12,984 bases of DNA from CAYMUG01 sp964393575. GTDB lineage: Bacteria > Patescibacteriota > Minisyncoccia > Spechtbacterales > 2-12-FULL-38-22. Shown piece after piece: positions 6,076 through 12,176 of this stretch. The translations under genes and the position numbers were made by a program. Each line of letters begins with the position of its first letter. Position 1 is the stretch's first letter. The stretch is taken from contig CAYMUG010000018.1 of the NCBI GenBank assembly GCA_964393575.1, forward strand, positions 1 to 12,984, written 5' to 3'. The notes beneath the pieces were generated by a model that was not told the DNA's origin, ran no database searches, and saw only the letters and a list, made by a program, of their open reading frames with translations.

Positions 6076-7083
6076 ATGGATTTTCTTACACAAAAAACTA
6101 AAAAGTTATTAATTGTTTCTGTAATGCTTATTGCAGCTGCAGGAATAATTATACTTTTACTTTCCGGTTCTGACTCAGGACCGACTCCAAGCGGGCAGCC
6201 GGATGACCTGATTAAACTTCCGGGGACACCTTTATCCCGCAGCCAGAGAAAACTTGTGGTTGAAGATTTTAACCAAAACTTGCACTTGATTAAAAACAAA
6301 ATAGACGGCTACTCCATAAAAATACCAAAGGGCTGGCAAATTCCTGAAGAAGCAGGATACTTTGGCGGTGTAACGTTCTCAAAAGATATATCTCCGGAGG
6401 GCGAAGAACAAACTGAAAGCCCGGAAGAAGACCATGACCATGGTATACATAATGTCCTTTTTCTCGAAATATCAACAAAAGAAAACAGTTTAAACGAAGA
6501 TGTAGCTTCATGGTTAAATAATGCTCCGGAAGCAGCACCTCTCCGGTCTATGTATGTAGATTCACCCTCTCTCCAAAAAATATCCATAGCCGGCGCTCCT
6601 GCCTACAAGGCGGAAAAAAGGCCGCATTGGGCCACAGGGACCGCCGGCTCAGCGATACCCAACACGCAAGTCGCTGAGTACTTTTTTAGATACAGAGATA
6701 AAGTGTTTGTCGTGTCCTGTACAGTAGCATCTGAGAACTTACAAGAGAGAATGAGGGAATGTGAAGATATAATTACTTCTTTCAGAACAATAAAGCCAAC
6801 ATACTCGGAAAAAATAACTCAAAACAATCCGCTCTTACAAAGATTACCCTATCAATCTCCTGAGTTTGATATATACGCAGAAGAAATCACAGACACAGAT
6901 GAGGCGCATTATCTTGTATACCTGAAAACAGAGAGAGAAAGGGGAGAAAACGGATATCAATTAGAGAGAAGCCGTTTGGCGGACCAAGCAAAACAATGGA
7001 TTCGTGACCGGGACATAAATCCGGAAAACTTAAAAATACGCCTTACTACTGAAAACCCTGAATTCTTCATACCGCAAAATTAA
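6076..7083 (+). CDS. Membrane-anchored extracytoplasmic protein, possible PsbP/DcrB-like fold
   Basis: A 335-aa protein with a basic start (MDFLTQKTKK), one hydrophobic anchor or signal helix at about residues 11-30, a Gly/Ser/Pro-rich spacer, and an extracytoplasmic region. GYSIKIPKGWQ (about 78-88) followed by alternating strands and FFRYRDKVFVVSCTV-type sequence resembles the PsbP/DcrB (Mog1-like) fold, but this is only an impression. A His/Asp-rich stretch (EEDHDHGIH, about 117-125) could bind metal. The last roughly 75 residues form a second small alpha/beta domain. I chose the ATG at 6076, five bases after the previous stop; a GTG at 6064 would overlap the upstream gene and breaks the 'taaatttATG' spacing seen in the neighbours. 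It lies between two pilin-module genes, so it probably serves the same envelope machine. Its exact role is unknown. A 48-bp palindrome covers its last codons and stop. Confidence 0.78.
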   Translation: MDFLTQKTKKLLIVSVMLIAAAGIIILLLSGSDSGPTPSGQPDDLIKLPGTPLSRSQRKLVVEDFNQNLHLIKNKIDGYSIKIPKGWQIPEEAGYFGGVTFSKDISPEGEEQTESPEEDHDHGIHNVLFLEISTKENSLNEDVASWLNNAPEAAPLRSMYVDSPSLQKISIAGAPAYKAEKRPHWATGTAGSAIPNTQVAEYFFRYRDKVFVVSCTVASENLQERMRECEDIITSFRTIKPTYSEKITQNNPLLQRLPYQSPEFDIYAEEITDTDEAHYLVYLKTERERGENGYQLERSRLADQAKQWIRDRDINPENLKIRLTTENPEFFIPQN

Positions 7084-7105
7084 TTTTGCGGTATGAAGAA
7101 TTCAG
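7058..7105. repeat. 48-bp perfect palindrome over a stop codon
   Basis: The 24-base left arm (7058-7081, starting ctgaattcttcataccgc) is followed directly by its exact reverse complement (7082-7105), with no spacer. It covers the last eight codons and the TAA of the preceding gene. As RNA it would form a very stable hairpin at the end of the coding region; as DNA it could extrude a cruciform. No T-run follows, so it is not a textbook terminator. It could protect the mRNA 3' end, attenuate transcription into the pilin genes, or be a recombination or protein-binding site. Confidence 0.85.
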
Positions 7106-7119
7106 CAATAACTATAACT

Positions 7120-7149
7120 ATGACGATAAAAAAATCTTGTTATTGTCAT
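7120..7149 (+). repeat. Small stem in the leader of the tandem-pilin gene
   Basis: atgacgata (7120-7128) can pair with tattgtcat (7141-7149), with one G.U pair and a 12-base A-rich loop. It ends 10 bases before the ATG at 7160. It may be a chance A/T-rich stem. Confidence 0.3.
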
Positions 7150-7159
7150 TGTAATTATA

Positions 7160-8428
7160 ATGGTAAACAAGATAAAACATCTGCGCTATATATTCCCTAT
7201 AGTAATAGGGTTAACAATACTGCTGTTTCCCTTGGCTGCAAGTGCCGCTTTTTCCTGTGAATGGACAGGCAGCACCTGTCAAATAGACACGGATAATTAT
7301 GATTGCGAAGAAGGTGCCTCAAACCATGAACAAATATGTCAAAATAATAACACAAGTGAAGAATGTGCCGAAGATAAAAATTTGTCCTGCCACTCTTCTC
7401 CGGGAAATGTTGTTGTAAACTACGACCTGGACCTGGAAATAGATTATCCTCCGGTTCCCGCTCCTGTTCCCGGGGGAGCTTTAGATTTAAACTGTTTCGG
7501 AGGCAGTGGTTTAGATAAGTGCGACTCGGATTACGTATTTGAATTAAGTATAGGAAATGTTCTTATATTTATTTACTCTCTGGCTATTTGGATTGCAGGA
7601 ATTATAGCCGCTATTTCTATTGTACGAGCAGGGTTCTACTATATTATTTCCGGCGCAAAGCCAGGCGTAAGAAATAAAGTAAAAGGTCAGTTCAGTAATG
7701 CTTTGTGGGGAATAGCTATTATTCTTCTTGCAGTCATAGCTTTAAATACTGTAAATCCCGACATAGCACAACTAAATATAACAGGCCAAGGAGAAGGAGT
7801 AGGAGGAAATTCGGGAGCAAGGGGTCCTTTCGGTAATTTAGAAATTGATTACCCTGAAATCCCGGTACCCGGAGGCACTTTTGACCTAAACGATGCTTGG
7901 GAAACACACCTAACCGGAGGACCACGGGTAACTGTGGGGGTAATATTTGCGTTTATTTACACTATTTCTATTTGGGCATCCGGAATTATTGCTCTTATTG
8001 TACTTGTGTGGAATGGAGCTAAATTTATTATTTCAGGTACAAAACCCGAAATACGCCTACAAGCAAAAGGAGGGATGGCAAATGCGTTTTGGGGTATAGT
8101 AATTATTTTTTCTACCTTTATAATTTTAAATACATTGAATCCGGACATAACAAATCTGGATATAACAAGAACTGATGAAACAACAGAAGAAATGCGCCCC
8201 CAAGAACCTATAACAGAAGGGGATAACGAGGAAGAAGAGGACGAGGAGCCAGGAACTTATACCTGCACATGGAACGATGAGGAAAATATATGTGAAGCTC
8301 AGGAAGATAACTGCGAGCCGGGATACGAACCGGAGTGCGAAGATCTAAACAATGAAAGTGGCTTGACTAGTGAAGAAAAAGAATCATTTTGCGAAAATAC
8401 CTCAGATAACCAATGTCAGGAAGAATAA
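7160..8428 (+). CDS. Tandem two-module T4SS pilin-like protein with Cys-rich ends
   Basis: A 422-aa secreted membrane protein. A signal peptide (hydrophobic core about residues 10-26, AASAA cleavage region about 27-31) is followed by a Cys-rich segment (33-77; CEWTGSTCQIDTDNYDCEEG at its start). Pilin-like module 1 spans about 90-209 (DYPPVPAPVPGGALDLN, helix at 131-164, loop SGAKPGVRNKVK, helix at 180-197, NPDIAQLNITGQ). Module 2 spans about 226-337 (DYPEIPVPGGTFDLN, helix at 257-292, loop SGTKPEIRLQAK, helix at 307-325, NPDITNLDIT). An acidic stretch (EGDNEEEEDEEPG) leads to a second Cys-rich segment (369-419; CTWNDEENICEAQEDNCE) that resembles the first. The modules match the CPR 'T4SS pilin' two-helix pattern. 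The tandem state makes it a candidate minor pilin, tip or anchor subunit. No Shine-Dalgarno sequence is seen. The family is confident; the role is inferred. Confidence 0.85.
   Translation: MVNKIKHLRYIFPIVIGLTILLFPLAASAAFSCEWTGSTCQIDTDNYDCEEGASNHEQICQNNNTSEECAEDKNLSCHSSPGNVVVNYDLDLEIDYPPVPAPVPGGALDLNCFGGSGLDKCDSDYVFELSIGNVLIFIYSLAIWIAGIIAAISIVRAGFYYIISGAKPGVRNKVKGQFSNALWGIAIILLAVIALNTVNPDIAQLNITGQGEGVGGNSGARGPFGNLEIDYPEIPVPGGTFDLNDAWETHLTGGPRVTVGVIFAFIYTISIWASGIIALIVLVWNGAKFIISGTKPEIRLQAKGGMANAFWGIVIIFSTFIILNTLNPDITNLDITRTDETTEEMRPQEPITEGDNEEEEDEEPGTYTCTWNDEENICEAQEDNCEPGYEPECEDLNNESGLTSEEKESFCENTSDNQCQEE
7427..7786 (+). repeat. Pilin-like module 1 of the tandem pair
   Basis: Encodes residues 90-209 of the 422-aa protein. 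It shares the order DYPxxPxPGG, DLN, helix, ISGxKPxxR, helix, NPDI with module 2 (7835-8170), with the single-module gene at 8449 and with the module inside the 611-aa fusion, so it is an internal duplicate at protein level. The helices are diverged enough that this is not a recent DNA duplication. Confidence 0.8.
7835..8170 (+). repeat. Pilin-like module 2 of the tandem pair
   Basis: Encodes residues 226-337 of the 422-aa protein. Its DYPEIPVPGGTFDLN start is closer to the fusion-protein module (DYPAVPVPGGTFDLN) than to module 1 (DYPPVPAPVPGGALDLN). Module 1 is in turn closer to the single-module protein encoded at 8449 (DYPPIPAPTIEGGVLDLN). This suggests two module subtypes. Confidence 0.8.
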
Positions 8429-8430
8429 TA

Positions 8431-8439
8431 GTGATATAA
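8431..8439 (+). promoter_or_regulatory. Extended -10 promoter before the single-module pilin gene
   Basis: tgatataat is a perfect TGnTATAAT extended -10 element, starting 2 bases after the upstream stop codon. No good -35 is seen 17 bases upstream, which extended -10 promoters do not need. Transcription would start near 8446, so the mRNA would be leaderless or nearly so for the ATG at 8449. Confidence 0.55.
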
Positions 8440-8448
8440 TACAAACAA

Positions 8449-8952
8449 ATGCTTAAAAACAGAAAAAAAATAGCACTTTTGTTTTTTTTGGTCACAGCGG
8501 GACTGTTTTTGTTTTCAGCAAATTCAGCTAATGCCCAGACAAATATAACTCTTGAACTGGATTATCCTCCGATACCCGCCCCCACGATAGAAGGCGGTGT
8601 GCTTGATTTAAATTGCATAGAGGGCGAAGATAGCCCGAGGTGTGACGGGGAAGCATTTCCGTTAACAACAGGAGTTGTTCTTCTTTTCCTGTTTGTTCTT
8701 ACTATATGGGTTTCGGGAATCCTTGCTATGGTTTATTTAATCTATGCAGGTGTACTTTATATACTTTCCGGTGCAAAGCCCGCTATGAGAAGTAAAGCAA
8801 AAACCATTTTCGCAAACGTGATATACGGCATCGCTATTATTTTCTTTGCGGTGATTATGTTTAACCTGATAAACCCCGATATTTCAAAACTTAATATTAC
8901 GGGACAAGAACCGATAAGAGGTAGAGAGCCTCAAACGGGAAACGTAGATTGA
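8449..8952 (+). CDS. Single-module T4SS pilin-like protein (VirB2-like)
   Basis: A 167-aa protein, the simplest of the pilin-like proteins here and the best candidate for a major pilin. It has a signal peptide (MLKNRKK, hydrophobic core to residue 22, probable cut after SANA near residue 29), an extracytoplasmic DYPPIPAPTIEGGVLDLN motif (38-55), helix 1 at about 73-106, a basic loop SGAKPAMRSKAK (107-118), helix 2 at about 123-141, then NPDISKLNITGQ (142-153) and a short polar tail. The two-helix hairpin with the positive loop inside is the VirB2/TrbC topology. Cys56 and Cys65 could form a disulfide. It appears to have its own extended -10 promoter right before the ATG, which would allow expression at a level different from the rest of the operon, as expected of a major subunit. 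It ends in TGA; its neighbours use TAA. Confidence 0.87.
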   Translation: MLKNRKKIALLFFLVTAGLFLFSANSANAQTNITLELDYPPIPAPTIEGGVLDLNCIEGEDSPRCDGEAFPLTTGVVLLFLFVLTIWVSGILAMVYLIYAGVLYILSGAKPAMRSKAKTIFANVIYGIAIIFFAVIMFNLINPDISKLNITGQEPIRGREPQTGNVD

Positions 8953-8960
8953 GAATAATA

Positions 8961-10397
8961 TTAAGATGCTATTTTCAAATACTGATTAAGTTTCAGCACA
9001 AAAGCCACCGCCATATATACAAAACCTCCCAACAATACAGCTCCGATAAAACTTAGGGGGCTAAGTGCCGCACTTGTTGTAAACACATAAAACACAGCGG
9101 CACTCATTGCTAACACAGCTAAAGTTGATTTTAGTAAAACCTTTAGTGAGAGATTAAAAGCAACTTTCTTCCTTATAATCCAAACCAACCACATTGTTAC
9201 TAAAAACTCTGTTAAGACGGTTGTCCAGGCGGCAGCGAGGTATGTAAATTTAGGAATAAAAATAAGGTTTAATACAAGATTAAAACCGAACCCTACAATA
9301 TAAGCCCACATTGCTTTTTTTTGCATTCCCATTGCGATAACAGTATTACCAAACAGAGTACCAAAAAATATTATCGCGATAGCTATAAAGAGAATCTTTA
9401 AAACTTCTCCGGAAGCCGCAAATTCGGCTCCTCCTATAAAGTTTACAATTGAAGGGGAGAGTAAAATTCCTCCCGCAAGGGTGGGTAGTGCTGCTATCCA
9501 TACAATATCGGTGAGAGAGCTTAAGAATTTTTTAAGCTTTTCTTTATTTTTATTCTCCGCAAATCTTTTTGCGTACTCTGAAATTCTGGGCATTACAAGT
9601 CCAACAAAAGCGGCGGGTAGAAATATAAGAGTTTCCAGGACTTTATAAGCGGCGTTATATATACCTACATCTTCCTGCGGTTTTAAAACAGAAAGAAGTA
9701 TAGTGTCACTTTTAAAGTAAAGCAATGTAAATACTATAGAAATTGCAATAGGGTAGGCGGTTTTTAGTATAGTTTTCCATCCGGAAAATGATTTTGAAAG
9801 TTTAAAACTAACGAGACGTCGTGCAAAAACGAGGTTGAGAAAAAATATAATAAAACTTCCGGCAATCAGAGCTCCTAAATACTTAAACAGGCTACCCCCT
9901 GTAACAAAAAAATACCATACAAGCCCTGCTTGTGCCCCTCTACCCACAACTTCCGCTATAGCTGCTTTATAAACCGCAAGATGCCTCTGAAACACACTCA
10001 TAAATATCTGGGTAAGGGACATAAACAAAAAGGCGGATGCAGCAAAAACTACGCCCAGTTTAATCTGGGCAGAATAAGGGAAAACCCACACTAAAGCCGT
10101 GGCTAACGACAATAGCAAAAACGCAATAAGCAGACGTAATGTTAAAAACTGACTTACGAGATACCTTTCTTTATCCGGTTTTTGGGATATTTCCCTCGTT
10201 AAAAGGTTGTACAAACCAAAATCAGCTAAAATCTGAAATATAGAAAGGTAGGCCACAATAGTAGCATAGCTACCGAATCCTTCAGCACCCAAAGAGCGGG
10301 TTATAAATCCCACTGAAACTAAAGCAAAGAGTCCGCCAATAGCGCGCCCCACAGAAGCGCTTAAGGTGTTTAGAGATACTTTTTTAAAAAAAGTCAT
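8961..10397 (-). CDS. Wzx-type polysaccharide flippase (MOP superfamily)
   Basis: A 478-aa polytopic membrane protein with about 12-14 hydrophobic helices. It opens with a typical oligosaccharide-flippase N-terminus (SLNTLSASVGRAIGGLFALV, then FITRSLGAEGFGSYATIVAY), and contains LADFGLYNLLTREIS and, mid-protein, YFKSDTILLSVLKPQEDVGIYNAAYK in part. These are hallmarks of Wzx/RfbX-like proteins, which move lipid-linked sugars across the membrane for surface polysaccharide assembly. I chose the ATG at 10397. A GTG at 10415 would add six residues (MSRRRK), but it lies inside the repeated TTTTGTGA leader motif that also precedes two other genes, so it is probably not coding. No glycosyltransferase or polymerase is adjacent in the window, so the substrate cannot be named. 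It converges on the last pilin-like gene with 8 bp between stops and no visible terminator. Confidence 0.88.
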   Translation of the reverse strand: MTFFKKVSLNTLSASVGRAIGGLFALVSVGFITRSLGAEGFGSYATIVAYLSIFQILADFGLYNLLTREISQKPDKERYLVSQFLTLRLLIAFLLLSLATALVWVFPYSAQIKLGVVFAASAFLFMSLTQIFMSVFQRHLAVYKAAIAEVVGRGAQAGLVWYFFVTGGSLFKYLGALIAGSFIIFFLNLVFARRLVSFKLSKSFSGWKTILKTAYPIAISIVFTLLYFKSDTILLSVLKPQEDVGIYNAAYKVLETLIFLPAAFVGLVMPRISEYAKRFAENKNKEKLKKFLSSLTDIVWIAALPTLAGGILLSPSIVNFIGGAEFAASGEVLKILFIAIAIIFFGTLFGNTVIAMGMQKKAMWAYIVGFGFNLVLNLIFIPKFTYLAAAWTTVLTEFLVTMWLVWIIRKKVAFNLSLKVLLKSTLAVLAMSAAVFYVFTTSAALSPLSFIGAVLLGGFVYMAVAFVLKLNQYLKIAS

Positions 10398-10399
10398 TT

Positions 10400-10419
10400 T
10401 TCGCCTTCGGCTCACAAAA
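10400..10419 (-). repeat. TTTTGTGA-type leader motif, copy 2
   Basis: Read on the - strand it is ttttgtgagccgaaggcgaa, ending 2 bases before the flippase ATG. gccgaaggc can form a 3-bp stem with a gaa loop. It is related to the motifs at 616-632 and 12943-12960. Confidence 0.5.
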
Positions 10420-10570
10420 TAGAATTTGGCAAGTTAATACAATACGTTATACGGCAGAGCGGCGCGTTTCGTTATACGATGTGCGTCAAGCGTAAAGTTT
10501 TTGGACACGCGCTTCGCTAAACGCTAATCGATACGCGCGACGCCAACGATTAACGCGGGACGTGGAAGCT
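10420..10570. other. Non-coding CpG-rich gap between flippase and jag
   Basis: The 151 bases are rich in cgcg, gcgt and acgc words, unlike the A/T-rich coding DNA around them. The 9-mer cgttatacg occurs twice in direct orientation (10445-10453 and 10470-10478). gcgcttcgct (in 10508-10520) is related by inversion to agcgaagcg (10602-10610). No ORF, tRNA or terminator is visible. It probably carries the flippase promoter and decayed copies of intergenic repeats. Confidence 0.4.
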
Positions 10571-10600
10571 ATTTTCTAATTTCCGGTTTCTAGTTTCTAT
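10571..10600. repeat. Dispersed 'ccggaaa..tagaaa' repeat, copy in jag-flippase gap
   Basis: attttctaatttccggtttc followed by tagtttctat. Its reverse complement carries the same blocks (actagaaa, ccggaaa, ttagaaaat) as positions 556-583, in slightly different order. It is the second gap in this window holding this repeat family. Confidence 0.55.
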
Positions 10601-10610
10601 AAGCGAAGCG

Positions 10611-11075
10611 TTAAGCAAGCTTCACAACCACCTTCCTTTCTCTTCCTTCTCCTGTGCTTTCTGTTATAACGTCCTCATACTCCGCAAGAGTTGTGTGAAT
10701 TACCCTTCTATCAAAGGGGTTCATAGGCTCCAACTCTGTATATTCTTTATTATTTAATGTTCTTTCCCGAGCTTGAAGAGCAAACTTACGCAAAAGTTCT
10801 GTTCTTTTCTTTTTGTAATCGTTAACATCAATATCCACGAGAATATTTTCATTATACTTTTTTGAAACAACACGTCTAAAAAGATGTTGAAGTGTTGTAA
10901 GGTTTTTACCTTTTTCCCCTATAAGAGATTTAGGTTCATCGACAAATATCCCGACTAAAAATCGGTTATTGCCTGTTTTAACTTCAGGGGGATGTAGCGG
11001 ATTAAAACCCATCTTATCCAACCATTCTCTAATTTCTGTTTTTAGCTCTTGTGCTATTTTTTCTTTGCTCTCCAT
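10611..11075 (-). CDS. jag: Jag/KhpB-type RNA-binding protein (KH + R3H)
   Basis: A 154-aa RNA-binding protein. It has a KH domain with the GxxG loop in LIGEKGKNLTTLQHLFR (GEKG at residues 53-56) and a C-terminal R3H domain (PFDRRVIHTTLAEYEDVITE; Arg123 and His127 give the RxxxH signature, ending GEGRERKVVVKL). The N-terminal Jag_N domain of the longer Firmicutes KhpB/EloR proteins is missing; only about 25 helical residues precede the KH part. In Firmicutes this family is linked to control of cell elongation and division through RNA binding. Its place downstream of yidC is the conserved one, but here a strong terminator and about 315 non-coding bases separate them, so jag probably has its own promoter. 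The ATG at 11075 is preceded by an A/T-rich leader without Shine-Dalgarno sequence. Confidence 0.92.
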   Translation of the reverse strand: MESKEKIAQELKTEIREWLDKMGFNPLHPPEVKTGNNRFLVGIFVDEPKSLIGEKGKNLTTLQHLFRRVVSKKYNENILVDIDVNDYKKKRTELLRKFALQARERTLNNKEYTELEPMNPFDRRVIHTTLAEYEDVITESTGEGRERKVVVKLA

Positions 11076-11103
11076 TGTAATAAATATAATTTAATAATTC
11101 TCC

Positions 11104-11128
11104 GTTTGCACAAACTTTGCATGCAAAC
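11104..11128 (-). repeat. Inverted repeat in the jag leader
   Basis: gtttgca (11104-11110) and tgcaaac (11122-11128) are exact inverted repeats around an 11-base centre, 29 bases upstream of the jag ATG. They could form a leader hairpin or a repressor site. Confidence 0.4.
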
Positions 11129-11145
11129 ATACACGAATCATTGCG

Positions 11146-11151
11146 ACTATA
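11146..11151 (-). promoter_or_regulatory. Possible -10 element for jag
   Basis: On the - strand this reads tatagt, within gttattatagtcgc. Transcription would start about 65 bases before the jag ATG. The -35 region (ccgatt) is poor, so this is tentative. It lies just downstream of the second terminator-like hairpin, as expected if jag is transcribed separately. Confidence 0.3.
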
Positions 11152-11164
11152 ATAACACCAAACC

Positions 11165-11187
11165 AAAAAATCGGCAACCGGCGCCGA
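11165..11187 (-). terminator. Possible second terminator in the yidC-jag gap
   Basis: On the - strand tcggc (11187-11183) pairs with gccga (11175-11171) around a 7-base loop, followed by six T residues (11170-11165). The stem is short but GC-rich and the T-run is good. Confidence 0.4.
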
Positions 11188-11305
11188 CTAAGGCAAACTC
11201 CGAAAAAGTGAATTCCAAACTTTAAATGAAAGTGAAAGTCGAAAACCTAATGTAGAGTTAACTCCATATTTTTAATGCATAGACAGAACGACAAGAATCA
11301 GAGAC
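11188..11305 (-). other. Non-coding segment between two terminators
   Basis: About 118 bases lie between the post-yidC terminator and the second terminator-like hairpin. It holds no ORF longer than a few codons on either strand. It contains the 10-bp palindrome gagttaactc and, on the - strand, a weak promoter-like pair (ttgtcg, 17 bases, aaatat). It could encode a short RNA, but there is no recognisable family. Confidence 0.25.
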
Positions 11306-11333
11306 AAAAAACCGGCGATTGAGCCGGTTTTTT
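11306..11333. terminator. Bidirectional Rho-independent terminator after yidC
   Basis: aaaaaaccggc (11306-11316) and gccggtttttt (11323-11333) form an 11-bp perfect stem around loop gattga. On the - strand the GC stem is followed by six T residues, which suits the end of the rpmH-rnpA-yidD-yidC transcript, 57 bases after the yidC stop. The + strand also ends in a T-run, so it could stop transcription both ways. Confidence 0.88.
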
Positions 11334-11390
11334 GGTGGAATAAATGTATTATATCCGGGCAACAGGAGTTAGATCCCCGTGGTTCTATAC

Positions 11391-12167
11391 TTACGCTTTA
11401 TTTTTAGAACTTGCGGATTGTTGTTTGAGGTCTTTACTGCCCTCATCTTCCTCCATTTTTCTATTTATTATTAATTGTTGTGCTAAAGAAAACAGGGTTG
11501 TTGTTAACCAATAAAGGACCAATCCGGAAGGAAAACTTTGAGCTATAAACACAGTTATAACCGGCAAAACATAGGTCATCTGTTTGCCCATTACATTTTG
11601 AAAATCAGGTTTATCGTTTTTAGAGGCTCCTGTTTTCTTTTTCAGAGAAAATGTCATTTTAGACAGTATAAACTGCGAAAAACCGGCTAAAACCGCAAGA
11701 ATTAAAGAGGGCTCAGTTAAGTTTACGAGCCCTAAAAACATATTGTTTATATTTTCAGGAGCGGAAACAAAAGAGTAGAGACCTGTTAGCTCTCCTCCGT
11801 TGAGTTCGGAGAGAAAAACTCTATATAACCCTATAAGTATCGGCAATTGTATTAAAAAAGGAAGGCATCCTGAGAAAGGGTTTATATCATTCTCTTTATA
11901 AAACTTCATCATCTCCTCGGACTGTTTCTGTTTGTCATCTTTGTACTTTTTCTGTATTTCTTTGATCTTTGGCTGAAGCGCACTCATCTGTTTCTGCGAC
12001 TTAAGAGCCTTATATGATAGGGGATATAAAGCAAACCTAATTACAAGGGTCAAAAATATAATGGCAAAACCCAGTTCATCCCCAGGAATAATATCCACCA
12101 AGAAAATCAGGGCGTTTAATAGAGGGCGGAATATTATTTCATTAAAAACAGATAGAAGAAAATTCAT
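11391..12167 (-). CDS. yidC: YidC/Oxa1-family membrane protein insertase
   Basis: A 258-aa insertase that places membrane proteins in the bilayer, alone or with Sec. It has the short, Gram-positive-type layout. The conserved arginine of the hydrophilic groove is Arg44 in FLTLVIRFALYPLSYKAL. A charged cytoplasmic helical hairpin follows (residues 53-95, KSQKQMSALQPKIKEIQKKY to NDINPFSGC). Later membrane segments lie at about 98-118, 145-170, 197-211 and 214-232 (FPSGLVLYWLTTTLFSLAQQ is a family signature), and the tail is Lys/Ser-rich. There is no lipobox and no large periplasmic domain. It starts 9 bases after the yidD stop, and a strong terminator follows, so it is the last gene of the ribosomal-protein/RNase P operon. 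It could insert the many membrane proteins of the neighbouring T4SS, but that is speculation. Confidence 0.96.
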   Translation of the reverse strand: MNFLLSVFNEIIFRPLLNALIFLVDIIPGDELGFAIIFLTLVIRFALYPLSYKALKSQKQMSALQPKIKEIQKKYKDDKQKQSEEMMKFYKENDINPFSGCLPFLIQLPILIGLYRVFLSELNGGELTGLYSFVSAPENINNMFLGLVNLTEPSLILAVLAGFSQFILSKMTFSLKKKTGASKNDKPDFQNVMGKQMTYVLPVITVFIAQSFPSGLVLYWLTTTLFSLAQQLIINRKMEEDEGSKDLKQQSASSKNKA

Positions 12168-12176
12168 AGTTATTTC

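Noticed and set aside
8950..8952. TGA at the end of the single-module pilin gene as a glycine codon (genetic code 25)
   Set aside because: No gene in the window contains in-frame TGA, as would be expected many times under code 25. Reading through would add only two residues before TAA. The standard code is sufficient.
10398..10415. GTG start for the flippase giving six more residues
   Set aside because: The GTG belongs to a motif repeated before two other genes, and the ATG at 10397 fits the flippase N-terminus.
11340..11395. Possible tRNA-like sequence (ccggg.., ggttc..) after yidC
   Set aside because: No acceptor stem, anticodon arm or proper T-loop (GTTCRA) can be drawn at the right spacing.
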